Positions 24,682 through 36,735 of a DNA stretch of 64,000 bases are shown piece after piece (within the stretch, counting starts at the first letter, position 1; every line of letters starts with the position of its first letter). The notes under the pieces were generated by a model, which was given only the letters and a program-made list of their open reading frames with translations, made no database searches and was not told the DNA's origin. Made by a program: the position numbers and the translations under genes. The stretch comes from Bradysia coprophila (taxonomy: Eukaryota; Arthropoda; Insecta; Diptera; Sciaridae): the NCBI RefSeq assembly GCF_014529535.1, contig NW_023503555.1:1674001-1738000 (forward strand), written 5' to 3'.

Positions 24682-25927
24682 AGCCCCGTACGAACCCGTA
24701 CATCTATTGCGCACGTGACCCTAGTTCGTCCATCGCCCTACTCTTACCGTAAGTCTACTGCGCCCGTAAACGTCGGTAAAGTAAAATTCTTATGAAATTT
24801 GTACGTCTCAAAAATTGCGCATAGCGCAATTACGAAGCCCCGTACGATGCTCCTTTCAAACGTAACACAAATTTCAAATTCACGCCGTAAGTGTGCTTAA
24901 AATTTGAATTTTAAGTGAACGATTCGATGAAAAAGTGAACCGAAAAATACATTTCAACGCTTCATTGTATGAAAATGACGCTACGTTAGAAAAACCTCCG
25001 CACTTTCCATTTTGAATTTGGACCGCACTTACGGCGTGAATTGACCTAAAACTTCCTCAGTCCTATATTAACCTATATTTACCTATAAATAAACAATTTA
25101 CTGATAAATATGCTAGTATATAGCTCAAAATAACTATCTATACCGTTATATAGCTCAATATAGCTATATATATAGATATCCATATTTGGGATCCTAGAAA
25201 CACCCCACACACGTAACCACTCACTTCCCACTAATCAGTGACTTTGAAAGTATCATTTTCACCGATTTACATTGATTTTACAAAAATCCAAAATGGCGGC
25301 CGACGGCCATTTTGTTAGGAGGTGGAAAGTAGTACGGCTGCTTTACATTCGTTAGTACCTTTCAAACAAAAAAAATCATGAAATTCGGTCAAAGTTTACT
25401 CGAGATATTAATAAAAACACCACCTTCACTGTACGGCCGAGTAGCCGGATATGAGCTCACTCCAAGGGACATAGCTCACGCTCCGGTCAACCTAATTTCA
25501 TAAACTTTTTTTCCTGATTGGTACGGTCAATACCTATCTAATAAAGCAAAATCCTTCAAAATCCGTTCAAATTTGGCCAACCTAATCGGATCAAAAACGG
25601 CTTGCCGCCCTGTACCTAGTTTACACCAAAAGGGGTCTAACTCAAGAGTCGGTCATCTTTGGAAAACGTTAAAGCACTTATGGGGCCCATGTTCGCATAG
25701 GATCGACCCAAAATCGCCCATCTTCGAACTTAGCCTCACAATTTCAACTACCTTTCAGGGGAAAAAAATTGAAATAGGATTTGATTTACTCAAGATATCG
25801 ACGTGACAGACGGACAGACAAAATTTTTATTGCGGATTCGTCATCCGCCCTTACCGCCTGCTTCGAATTCCATCAATTACACACGGCACCGTAATCCCAT
25901 AAGCCCCTTCGTACTTCGTACGGGGCT
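24682..25927. mobile_element. Probable non-autonomous transposon, 1246 bp
   Basis: Bounded by AGCCCCGTACGAA at 24682 and its exact reverse complement at 25915-25927. A further internal AGCCCCGTACGA at 24836 suggests a nested or doubled left end. The base composition changes sharply against the flanks (ATGGCGGCCGACGGCC at about 25293, GACAGACGGACAGACAAAA at about 25806). A 77-codon frame (25573-25806) has no recognisable domain. No target duplication was found, so the outer limits are uncertain. Confidence 0.55.
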
Positions 25928-26731
25928 AAAAATATCGATACTACCCAACCGATATTATGTAGTTTAATGATAGTTTGAGGATTTTTATCGTTTAGGTGGT
26001 TGCGTTCTTATGGGCGGAATATTTTTCGGACATCGCGAAAACCCAATTATACAAACCACGTTTGCACCGGCACCTGCTAATTCTGAAAACTCTCAATTAT
26101 TCCAACAAGACCGATCATAGAGTATAACTCTATGTGACTGATAATCAGTTTGATATAACTTTAACGTAACCATTCGTTTTATACTGATAACAAGAAAAAA
26201 TCTACTCATCACCTTTTGGGTGAGTCATCTTTCGAACCAGGCAGTCTGAAAAATGATTGCAATTTCTGACGTCACGGCCAATAGCGGCCAAGTGGAATTG
26301 TACAGCGTCTAGTCTGAGAGTCGTCCGATAAGAAATGTCCGTTATCTTAAACAAAAGTAGCTGTTAATTCAACCGAGTGATAAATACTGCTTTTTCAGAC
26401 AATAGATTCGTAGATTTTCACTCAAGACCACAGGCCGAGTATATGACGGTTTTTTTCATTTCAACTAATAGATAACGTCAGATTTTTTTAACGCAAAGTT
26501 CCACACACTAACGTTAAATCCGTACGGTAATGGCAAATGCCGACGATAAAGGCAACATTATAGAGTTAGTCGACGCCATGTTGCTTGTAACTTTAACATC
26601 TGTGAGGCCACTAAAAAATCAGGCACTTTTTCATCTCAAATCGCTGTTTGAAATTGAAAAATTAATTTATTGCCATAATTCGAATCGTGTGCCTTAGATA
26701 ACGTTGTAAGTAACTGGGTGATAGATGATTT

Positions 26732-26983
26732 CTAAGCCACATGAAGTGAACTTTCACACTCGTCTTGTGGACTCGAGTGATCTCGCGAGTGACAATTTAC
26801 ACATTTAGCATGGTGTGCCTGAAATGAAATTAATTGAAAATGTTTGCTCATCAGATTTCTCACCGGCTTTCCTGCATTATAAATAACAACTTTCTTTCGA
26901 ACTGTAGGGGATGGGTGCTTTTGAAAATATTGACGAAATGAAACAATATGTTCGACCGATTCATCTTCAACACTTGAAAGCAA
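26732..26983 (-). CDS. Uncharacterised coding fragment with a Cys-His motif, possibly spliced
   Basis: An 83-codon frame without a proper ATG (it opens at TTG after a stop) but with an in-frame 45-bp segment that has a good donor (CCG|GTGAGA) and acceptor (TTTCATTTCAG|GCA). Removing it joins VVIYNAGKP to AHHAKCVNCHSRDHS. The end carries CVNCHSRDHSSPQDEC, a C-x2-C-x4-H-x6-C arrangement that could bind zinc, loosely like retroelement zinc knuckles. It may be the last exon of an unseen gene, a decayed element, or chance. Not recognised. Confidence 0.25.
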   Translation of the reverse strand: MLSSVEDESVEHIVSFRQYFQKHPSPTVRKKVVIYNAGKPVRNLMSKHFQLISFQAHHAKCVNCHSRDHSSPQDECESSLHVA

Positions 26984-27510
26984 TCATAACTTAATGTCCG
27001 CAATTATTACGAAAATGAATGCGTTTACAAAACCTATGTATGCTCCGGACAGAACCTGTTCTATACTTTCATTGGTTTTCTAGTGAATTTTCACACATTT
27101 TTGCAGGGTACCATCATCTCTCGACGGCACAGTCGCGTCTCCCTACTGTTCGAACAAAAGTTTTGTTCTTTCGACCCAAAAACGTTAAAATATCCGGTTG
27201 AGATACAAACGATATTTTCCAGTTATCTGTCAAATTGATCAAATTTGAACAAAAAATATAGAACCTGATCCAAATTTTATTGTTTTGATTCCAAAGTGTG
27301 CGTAAATGAAACTGCGTTGAAGTTTGTCGAACATTTTTTCCAGTTTCAAATTCGTGCTTTAAACTTGACAGATGCGTTGAAAAATTCTTCTTCACAATGC
27401 TGGCGAGAAAATAGTCATTATCTCCCCTCCGCTGAAACTGCGAAAGCCTATCGTTTTTTTTTCAGTTTTAAACTTAGTTTAAAAAAAAAACAATGTTGGG
27501 GATGTTCCCA

Positions 27511-27631
27511 CCCGAGTAAAAATAAAAGTCTCAAAGGCTCGAAAAGAGACATCTCACGTCTCACAATACAAAGGATTCGAGACCGTGAGACATCTCTTTT
27601 CGAACTTTTGAGACTTTTAATTTTACTCGGG
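27511..27631. repeat. 121-bp near-perfect palindrome
   Basis: Arms start CCCGAGTAAAA and include AAAAGTCTCAAA, TCGAAAAGAGA and GTCTCAC; the reverse complement follows after a very short loop near 27570. The stem is roughly 55 bp with few mismatches. It could be a MITE or, if transcribed, a hairpin RNA precursor. Confidence 0.75.
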
Positions 27632-28032
27632 CATTCAGTTACCATATTTACCGAATTTTATGAAATTGTAGGCGATTACACCAGAGAAAGTATGGTGATA
27701 GACTCAAATTCACCAGTTACATAGTTTGTGGGATAAGCTAAAAGGTGTGCAATACCTTCATAGTTACTCAGTTTATAAAACCGAAACTGATCATTCAGTT
27801 TTTGAAATCTCGGCGCTTCTTTCACAACTCCAAGTACGCATCGTACTGTCACGTCACTTGACAGTTCTCTCGCTCCACCTACCTTCAGTAATCTTACATC
27901 AAAAATATTGACGTTTCCCAATCAGTCACCCTACAACATTGAAGTTACATTTACGTGTAGTTACAGAATCGGAACATTTAAAACGGGGAAAAAGATGTGA
28001 AGTTCTGTGAAATTGCTAAGTTAAATGTTAAA

Positions 28033-28128
28033 ATGAGTGTGAATAAAACTATCGATTACACCCAATACCAGAAAGTTCCAAGTGATTCACAATTCGAATT
28101 GAATTCCAACAAATTTATGTCGTCAAAT
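28033..28128 (+). CDS. SPoCk: SPoCk candidate alternative first coding exon A (32 codons)
   Basis: ATG at 28033; peptide MSVNKTIDYTQYQKV... to FMSSN, ending at a strong donor AAT|GTAAGT in phase 0. The common exon at 40460 also starts in phase 0, so splicing gives ...[18 protein letters not shown]. It has a hydrophilic, tyrosine-containing cytoplasmic tail. Using it the pump would be 942 aa, within the usual range for SPCA pumps. An acceptor-like GTTACAG lies upstream at about 27960-27966, so a separate 5' UTR exon is possible. Assignment to SPoCk rests on position, phase and length. Confidence 0.6.
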
Positions 28129-31100
28129 GTAAGTCGCATTGTTTTTTGTTTCTGTTTTTTTTCTCACTTCGTTGATAATGTATTTTCTTCGTATACATGA
28201 TTAATGCTTATTGGTATCAATCAAACATTTAGCCACATAGTGTGTTGTTTTATCGAAGACATTCGATTTGTTTGTATTGTCCATTCAAATGTTTTCCTTG
28301 ACCTACAACGATCTTGATGGTTAATTTGATGATTCTATTTTTTTTTTCTGGTGTCATCGCCTCCATGTCTTTCGGCTCACTTGTTGGTTTATTTTCAATG
28401 AAATTTTTTTTTGTCTAAAAACTTTTTTCGGAAGCAATTTGCCAGTGTCTTCATGACAAAGACTAGATGAGTACGTGATCGTCACAACATTGAATGAAAT
28501 GTGGACATTCTCGTTGCACGGATAGATTTTGGGTTTTATTCAACAATTTACATGTAACGGCGAAACTTAACGTTTTTGAAAAATCAATAAATTTGTCGGT
28601 CAATGTATTTTAATCGTTCTCTACGAAACGTATACATCATATACATTATAGCTCGACGAAAACCTCTTATACCGGCATTGAATGTTTTTTGCTTTTTCAT
28701 GTGAAAAAAAAAATCTTTCGTGTGTTGTGTGTATTGGCAGTTATTCCGTATGAATTTCAAACTGACGATATACTAAATAAATCACCATCAAAAATTGACT
28801 CGGGTATGCACCACAGAATCTAATAATCGCTTTCGTTCGCATAGCAAAATTCATTTACTCGTATTTTATTTCTTATCAATCAATCATCCGCTGTTGGTTG
28901 TATTCCATTGGTATGTGTATTCGCTTGCGATTACGCGTTTGTCTAATGTATTTAGTTGGTACATTTATAAACATGGATACATTCTAACAATTGGTTTATG
29001 ATATTTAATGTTTGATATTCAAATTAGTCTCGTCTGACAATTGAATGTACAGGTAATCATCTACGTGAATTGTGTTTGCTAAACTTATCTGGCAGGGTTC
29101 TAAAGAATGTAATCTCAAACTTCCTAAATTTAACACCTCCAATAAGCACTCAATTATGTGCTCACAGAGATGTTCAATCAATGTTTAGTCGTATGAGTCT
29201 TGACAAGAGTGAATGAATCATTTCTTGTAAAGGTGAGTCGGCATATCAAAAAAATGTCCAGCCTATGCCCAATTAAAAAAAAAAATGTCCAAGACCATTA
29301 ATCCTAGTCCAAAACAGTTTCCCATTAACTTGAGAATTACTGCGCTACGCCACCTACTAAATCAAATATGAATGAGAGAGAATTTTGTTAAATTTCGATG
29401 AAATTTTTTTCTTTTAAAGTTCTCTATTAATTACTCCGCTCCGCTCTCTAGCTTTTATAAATTTTATCAATTACAGTATACCTGTCAAACCTCAATTCAT
29501 TTCAATTTATCTTTTCAATTAGTGCAATCACCAATCACTCGTCTTTCAAACTCATTCAATTCGATTTCGACTTTTGTCTTATCAACCACTTCATTTCCGT
29601 CCTTTTAGCATTCCAACATATCACAGTTATCATTCACATTGTTAGTCCTTCGTACCACAATTCTATTAGATCAACGAGCACCTGATCTGTTTCCTTTAAC
29701 ACTTCTTGCTTAAAACGCGGCAACGGCAACGTGGAATTGACGACCATCGCTGCATAAAAGTTTTGCATCATTCAATGGTGAATTCCATCCATATTCACTT
29801 CTCGAATACTTAAATCGTCGTTTTCGTGAATTCACGATCAATTGATCTATACGTTCTGATATAATCTGGTGAATCCATTAACTGTATCTTAAGTTGACCC
29901 CGAGTAGAAGCGTCCAGATGTTCAGACCCGTCACGACTTCCGATCCGAATGAGGTTAGTGATGAATTGAACAAAAGTGGAACTAAAAGAGTGGTACTATT
30001 GTAGTGCTGGTCTAGACTTGTTCGTGTGAAAATTGGTATATGGTATTTTCTGAGCACTGTATCGGTATCACTGTCACCACGGCCTCATGAGAAATGGTAT
30101 TTTTGAATTGCATGTTAATGCAAAGCGTCGAGAGAACCAGTGGTTGAATGTCTCCCAAAAGTGCTCACCTTTAATCTCTTATGCGATTTTTTTGGATTCT
30201 TTTATTTTTCAAATTAGTTCACAGATTTAGTTCCAGAGTATACTTTCAATCAATTCATTCAAACCAAAAAATACTCCCTTTAGCAAACAAACTCTCAGCT
30301 CTCTGTGTCGAATTCACTCCTTATTTCTTTGTATTCTACGAACACTAGAAGTGAAGTACAATGAAGAAGTGACTGACTACGCTGTAATTTAGATGTAAAT
30401 TCCAAAGGCTAACTTGACACTTTCACCACCTTAAAAAAAAGTAGTTTGTATGCTAGAGAGGGTATTGATTCATTTCATACAATGTTAATATTGTGCGGCA
30501 CAATTTGTCTCACATTTCGAAAATTAAAACATGTCTGTTGCCATAATTCTAATTGGTTTCAAATAGTTTACCATAACAGCTGTTCATTGTTTAGATTATT
30601 AACGAAATGACATCCGACATACAATTTGGTCTTCCGAAATTTGTGAATCGGTACTAAGCTGAAAGCTTTTTGGTTTGAACCGATACGAAGATTTCAATTT
30701 TCACATAGAACAAGATGAAGGACTTATCAATCGTCAGAATAGATAGGTTTTATTCTTAGGGTGATCGAGAGTATGATAGAGCTGCTGTAGAAGTTTATTA
30801 ATAGAAAACATGTTTGTCTCGAACGACCCAGATTTAGTTGACTTTACAAGAACCGAGAAATGAATCAGCAAAAGTTCAGCAGAACCAATTTATCCAATTT
30901 AGAGCGGAAGGAAGTAATGAATCTAATTGTATCAGTGGATTGCATACCATTTGTTGACTGTATTTGAAAATTATGCATTATTAATAATCGACATATATTT
31001 ATTGAATTTACTACTCATTATGCTTATAAGCTTAGCCTTTTAGAAGCGCCAAGTTTACCAAAACAGAATTATTAAATCTATTACTTCACATGTAGAGTAC

Positions 31101-32060
31101 ATCTTTGTGTTTGAAAATCTATTTCTTCAATGCAGTTTTCATATATTTCGCTATTTAACAGAACACTAGCCAGAGATCATCTCTTATTGTTGTCGTTATT
31201 GTCGATAGCAGATGATGTATCTATAAAGTTATTGTAACGTCTTGCACTATATTTTTAATTATTCAATTTGTGTTACATATTTCATTTGTTCACAATTCAT
31301 AATCAGAAAAGAGACTTCCTCTAAGATAAACAAAAATGTTGCAAATTGTATTCGTTCGAAAACCTGACATTGTATCAACTTGAGATCGTCATCAACATAA
31401 AATGTACCAATCGATCGATAATAGTTTTTTATTTGACAAATAAATACTGCGCCTTGTGAGGCTCCTTGCTTTAGAGCTGGTGTGCTAAAAGTGCATGTTA
31501 AGAACAATCTTAGATTCAATCATACATGGTTTCCCTAAACGAACTTATCCCACAGTTAGGATATAATTAAGTTTGGATATGTGATTCTTGACAAAAACCA
31601 ATACAGTCCAGTCTGACCACTTAGTGCAGGCAATGCCTAAATTAAATGTGGACTTTCTGCTTTGGACTGCTGGGACAGTCTGAGATTATTAGAAATTTTC
31701 TTGAAAACAATTCAAATAACTCAAACGGGTGAGAAAGAAATTACTTTCACTACATTGTGTCGTACAAGTGTAGAGACAGCAATTTCACTTTTTTGCATTC
31801 ATTGCGGATAAATTAAAACTAAAGCTTTCATCAATCGCTGTTGTTTTATCAATTATTTATTTGCTGACCGAAAATTCAAAATACATTTTGCGAGGGGCCG
31901 TTTATTGAGAACGGGTGAACTCTACGACAACAACATAAAATTTCAAATCCCGTCGTTTCTGTTTGCAAGTTAAACATTTGTGTTTGTAGCCTGTTAGGAT
32001 ACGTAAGAAAATACTTGATCGTACTTTCTGAACAAACCCTTGCTACGATCAGCCAAATTG
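28129..32060. other. SPoCk intron sequence, mostly featureless
   Basis: AT-rich non-coding DNA apart from the candidate exon at 29918-29953. At about 29420-29460 an ACTCCGCTCCGCTCTC motif recalls the GC-rich cores of repeats elsewhere in the window. No other structure stands out. Confidence 0.4.
29918..29953 (+). CDS. SPoCk: SPoCk candidate alternative first coding exon B (12 codons)
   Basis: ATG at 29918; MFRPVTTSDPNE followed by the donor GAG|GTTAGT in phase 0, compatible with the common exon at 40460. It would give a pump of 922 aa with a short N-terminus. The exon is short and the evidence is only the ATG, donor and phase, so confidence is limited. Confidence 0.4.
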
Positions 32061-32062
32061 AT

Positions 32063-32098
32063 TATAAAAGGAGTTCATTTGCGATCGATACCTTCAAT
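32063..32098 (+). promoter_or_regulatory. Core promoter (TATA box and Inr) of the nested 80-aa gene
   Basis: TATAAAAG at 32063-32070 is followed about 31-33 bases later by TTCAATTT (32093-32100), a fair insect initiator. The start codon is about 40 bases further on, giving a short 5' UTR. Confidence 0.6.
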
Positions 32099-32136
32099 TT
32101 CGTGTCATTTGAACAGCATCCAAGATCATAATCATC

Positions 32137-32379
32137 ATGAATCGAGGAAAGTACGATAATAATTATAAGCTTGAAGATTGGAGCGCAACAGAACGCCGTG
32201 TACCGGGCATGTCCCAATTTGTGCCTGTCGGAGAATATCTGGATAAAGTAAAAGCCGCAGTTGATAATTTTGCGTCGACGACCACAAGTTCACGAGGCTC
32301 GCCAAGAATGGGGCGGTCTGGTTCGAAACGAACGATTCCACCGTGTGATTTGTGTGAAAGAAGTAATCAGAAAAAGTGA
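32137..32379 (+). CDS. Small intronless gene nested in the SPoCk intron (80 aa)
   Basis: A complete compact gene: TATA box at 32063, ATG at 32137, TGA at 32377-32379, AATAAA at 32469-32474. The protein starts MNRGKYDNNYKLEDW, has a possible helix EYLDKVKAAVDNF, a Ser/Thr/Gly/Arg-rich stretch (TTTSSRGSPRMGRSGSKR) and ends PPCDLCERSNQKK with one CxxC pair. No signal peptide or membrane segment. It is basic overall. The family is not recognised. It lies between candidate SPoCk first exons B and C on the same strand. A TATA-driven intronless gene inside an intron is typical of stage- or tissue-restricted genes, which is inference. Confidence 0.65.
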   Translation: MNRGKYDNNYKLEDWSATERRVPGMSQFVPVGEYLDKVKAAVDNFASTTTSSRGSPRMGRSGSKRTIPPCDLCERSNQKK

Positions 32380-32479
32380 AAGAAAGAAAGGAAATTTTAC
32401 GTAACGATGAGCTACTGTGAAAAGATATTTCGCTGGAAATCTATGCCATGATTGCATCTAAATAATTCAATAAAATCAA

Positions 32480-35150
32480 GTCGAGCGACACTATTCTTTG
32501 CTTAATAAACGTTAAATCTTTAAAACTCCAGTGCCATTAATATGCAATAAGTGACTACAAACTAAAAATACTCACAACGATTTGCTGTGCCAATGCTTTC
32601 AATTATTTCAAAATATAGAAGCAAAACTCTTACCGCTTGATGGATAATTTTCTATTAAATTCATCGTGTGAAATAAGAATAAATTCAAAAGCTTCGTTGC
32701 ATCATTGCCAACCGACTTAAACAAATATGAGCAAAAAATTGCATTTCCAACAAATTTGTCAGTTGGTATGCTATTCCGAATAAAGTTTCAAATTCGACGA
32801 ACGCAAAAGCACTCAATAAAACCCAACCATCTGGTAATTGTTTTCGCATCAAATATTGCAACTGTAACAACATATCCTCAGAGACTGCTTCATAACCATC
32901 CATAAAATGGTCCAAATTGAAATGTGATTTTGAACCGGCTGCGCTAAATTGCTGTACTTTTATACTATTTGCAAAATAAAAATCGCTTAAGGGAAATACA
33001 TTTTTTGTACGTGACTCACATATGGACGTTATGGTAAATGGGCGATGACTTAACCACCAACAATAACCAAAAATGATTGTTAACAACACATCGTCCCATA
33101 TATTCAAATCACAAGACTATCGTTTTGTGTGGAATTTCATCTCCGACTGTACGTTCTAAATCACTCGTTGAATGATTGTACAGTTATTGTCAACCAAATT
33201 TGTGTCTTAGCTATTTTCAGCTGTTTTAACAGCTGGTATACTCATACCATCAAACTAGCAGTGCGTATTTAATGGTTTTACAACCACAAGTCATTCTTTA
33301 AATCGCTTTTGTTTACAATGAAGTTCATTTTTGTGCAAATGTATAAATATGTATATCGTGTTGTCCTCTCCATTTTGTTAACATTTGCATAAAAATGATC
33401 CATCCGATCCTTGGCTCCATTAAAAAAAAAAACGATTTAAAGAATGGTTCTATGATTCTCTTGTATCTAATTTTTCATCAGCTGTACCATCTGGTACGTA
33501 CTTGTAGTTGGTTGATATTAAATGTAATAGCTAGGTGGAGCCGTCAATTTTCACATAGAACTTGTAACGTTAGGCAGAAAGGGTCATATTTGAGTGGTTA
33601 AATTTATGTAATTAGGAGAGTAGAAACTGATTTTTTTGGCAGGAAAGAGTTGAATTGTCCAAATCATCGAATTTCGAATTCAACGTGGCATAGGGTTGAT
33701 TTTAATCAGTCAATTTCGTCGACATTGTTCCTAGTCAAAAGTAATTATCGATAAACGTAATACTTGAGTTCAATTCCAGATTTAATAAACAGATAGAGTC
33801 ATGTTTCGCATTGACTGTACAGAAGATTTATGAACTCTACAAACGAATTACGTCCAAAGCAATTTTTTTAAATTCATTTTCTCATAATTTCCAGTCTTAT
33901 GTAATAGCAAAATTTTAATGAAACCAATAAAATTAATGAAATTAATTATTCGACCACCAACACTAATTTATTATACGTATGTGCTGCTTCATACATACAT
34001 ATATGTACAGGCACCGAAAAAATATCCAACGCTTTTATGTCTACGTATCTTACTGTTAATATGTATAATCAATTCGTCACCCGAACAGATTCTATTGTGT
34101 CGTTCGAAAGACAATGTAAGTTTTCTGATGGAATTTTTCAATTCAGAAAATGTTGAGGTCAATTCTATGCCAGTATGTTACAATGTAGAACATGGGAAAG
34201 ACTAGGAATTTTCGTGGATTTAGGTTGTTCGTTTAAATTATATAATTCAACAGCCAGTGCTCATTTGTCGGCGTCCAAAGCGGGCCCGATACTGAGAATT
34301 TTGAAAAGTCGCTTTGTCTTTGATTCCTTCATTTAAAACGACTTAAGCAATTGGTGATTAAACCGGGACAGTAGTAGTCAAAGGTTCCACTTATTACAAC
34401 TTGTACTATTTTCATGCAATCAGTCCACCCTGCCATCGACTGCTTGATACGGCTCTGTCAAAAGAGCAAGAAGTTACAAGAGATTTATTGGCGAAAGATT
34501 CCTCCTGTGGAGATAAGCTCTTTCCTGCGGTTATAGTTCACTGAAAATGATTTAGTAAAATCTTGGTGTACGTTAATCGATGGATGTTTAGTTAAGATGA
34601 TGTTCATGCATAACAGTACAACATGATCACTTTTCAGTTGTTTCTTGTTCTTTATTCTTATTGGCCAGTCAAGATACCTAGTTACAGCCTTTATTTCCAT
34701 TTTTAGCAGCTTCTGTAACTCTGTATACCTGCAGTCATCGAGATAATCACCGATACCAACATTTAAAACCTTTAAAACTGAACAGAAAACTCGCTTGGGT
34801 ATTTTTTCCCCAGTCAACCTTTATTACTTTTTCGTTTTTAAAACATGGAAATGGCTTATCACAATTTGATATACTGATACTGTTCAATTTCAATTGTGTT
34901 CTATGCTAAACTGCAAACCACAACAAACAACATTAAAATGTTAAAATACGAATGTAATAATTGCTTTCTCGATTGTATAAACCACAATTACCTTAGTTCA
35001 GTATTATTCGGTCTGTTCTATTGAAGTGATATGGGGAAAAAAGTATTGGGAAAATTGTGAAAAGTTTTTTTTTTTTTTTTGTAATATCAGACCGTTGGAT
35101 TTCGATCGATTTGTCGGAGTCAATTAAAAACAAACGAAAGAGGAAAATAA
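32480..35150. other. SPoCk intron sequence with unassigned antisense frames
   Basis: No supported gene apart from the weak frame at 32685-33107. A 110-codon antisense frame at 34485-34817 opens at TTG and has no domain likeness. A short T-run precedes candidate exon C. Confidence 0.4.
32685..33107 (-). CDS. Uncharacterised 140-codon antisense ORF, doubtful
   Basis: The longest unexplained open frame in the window. It opens at TTG, not ATG, shortly after an in-frame TAG, so if real it is a downstream exon. It contains hydrophobic N- and C-terminal stretches (VLLTIIFGYCWWL, FVEFETLFGIAYQL) around a polar middle. A possible internal in-frame intron runs from ATAT|GTGAGT to GCGCAG|CCGG. It might be a membrane protein remnant such as a receptor, but no family signature is seen. 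Lies in the SPoCk intron, 300 bp beyond the nested small gene. Confidence 0.22.
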   Translation of the reverse strand: MNIWDDVLLTIIFGYCWWLSHRPFTITSICESRTKNVFPLSDFYFANSIKVQQFSAAGSKSHFNLDHFMDGYEAVSEDMLLQLQYLMRKQLPDGWVLLSAFAFVEFETLFGIAYQLTNLLEMQFFAHICLSRLAMMQRSF

Positions 35151-35204
35151 ATGAAAATGGGCACTAATGAAAGTAAAGTTGACGAGAAGCCCACACAAAC
35201 AGTG
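35151..35204 (+). CDS. SPoCk: SPoCk candidate alternative first coding exon C (18 codons)
   Basis: ATG at 35151, directly after an in-frame TAA; MKMGTNESKVDEKPTQTV followed by the donor GTG|GTAAAT in phase 0. It would give a pump of 928 aa. The upstream in-frame stop shows that this ATG would be a true start. The donor is weaker than that of exon A. Confidence 0.45.
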
Positions 35205-36207
35205 GTAAATGTTGTACTTGTTGAATAATTAATTGCATTTACATCGACGTCCTTGACCAGTCAGTCGCCTGGAGACCAGACATTGTTGTATTACTTTCTT
35301 GTTGATTAGGTGATGATCGATTTTGGTTTCTGTCGGTCAGGAAAGTTGGACAGATACACTCAGAGCTTACGAAAGAGCAGAATTTTCACCGAAAAGTTAG
35401 TGATTTCTTTTAAGTTATCGGCCTGAGTCATACAATAAGAAAGTTATTCGCGGAGCAAACAAACATTATATAAAGATGAAGGTAACATAGAGCATTGTCG
35501 TTAAATTTATCGCACCCACAAATCGTATATATGATGTCTTTCGTATACCTGGGATAGTAGCCAGTGAATATGTCTTTCATTTGGTGGAAATTATCTACAA
35601 ACTTTGCAATTGAAAACTAGTTCACCTTACAGTTTTGTAGATAATGTCAGTGTAATTAATTCTAACCCTCAATTAAAGTTGTAGAAAGCGTTAAACTCAG
35701 AATAAAATATGTGAGTGACAATGACAACACTTTTTTCGAAAATTTATTTCAAGTTCGTTCTTTATCAATCGGTTTTTATATTCCTTTGTTAGCGTAAATT
35801 CGGTTGATAAGTAGGTGCAGGTGGATATTATGTCCTTGACGATCCGATTCCTTTCCTTTGTTCTGGGTGTTGATGGAATGTACAAGTAATAATATGCTGA
35901 CGATTTTTTCAATTTGGATTTTCTTCTTGATCCACATCATCCAATGGATATATCACAAAAATCAATACTGACATCATTCGTCAGTATAAGTATCAAAATT
36001 GACGTACATTTCAACGTCAATTTAATATCATTACATCTATTACTTCTCCTGATTAAAATATTTTCAAAAGACATTCAAATTCAAATCTTTCACTTCACTT
36101 GTTTTAACAAAAATATTTTGTTATATAAGATATATCTGTCTTCGTCGATAACATATGACTGTTACAAAGGTCAATAGTCTTCCGATGAATCGTTGTTTAG
36201 TCATTAA

Positions 36208-36735
36208 GAGCGCTCACCCCTTGTCAATTTTCTAGCCTTCATTTGTGCGCAAAAATATTCGTTTTTTGATGATTTCTCTGAACCAAAATCTTTTTTTGAA
36301 AAAGTAAAGCCATTAAAGCATGCCAAAATGTGTTACTTTTAAGAGAAAAATTGGTTTGTGGATGGTAACTTATTCCACTTGGAGAAACCTTTGCAAATGT
36401 GTAAATTTATGTGTTTTGCAAAGGTTTCTCCAAGTGGGCTAAGTTATCGACCACAAACCATTTTTTCCCGTGAAAGTAACACATTTTTGCATGCTTTTAA
36501 CCCTATAAATTCATTTCTATTTAAAAAATTTATTTGGGATGCAAAATCTTGTGAAAGATGCCTACAAGATGCAGCAAAGATGCAAGGGATGCAAGCTGGG
36601 ATAACAGGTACCCCAGTCGAACTCATCGGGTGGTTTTACTTTTTCAAAAAAAGATTTTGATTCAGAGAAATCATCAAAAAACGAATATTTTTGCGCACAA
36701 ATGTAGGCTAGAAAATTGCGAAAGGGTAAGCGCTC
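36208..36735. mobile_element. 528-bp foldback MITE with TTAA target duplication (piggyBac-like)
   Basis: Ends GAGCGCTCACCCC and, from the right, GAGCGCTTACCC, flanked by TTAA at 36204-36207 and 36736-36739. The inverted arms are about 100 bp (GTGCGCAAAAATATTCG, TTTGATGATTTCTCTGA). Inside is a second long hairpin (about 36318-36503) with TTGCAAAGGTTTCTCCAAGT arms. TTAA target sites are the mark of piggyBac. No transposase is present. Confidence 0.82.

Noticed and set aside
27676..27921. 81-codon antisense frame upstream of SPoCk
   Set aside because: It opens at TTG and has no domain; no supporting signals.
34485..34817. 110-codon antisense frame as a gene
   Set aside because: It opens at TTG, has no recognisable domain, no promoter or clear splice context; could not be supported.
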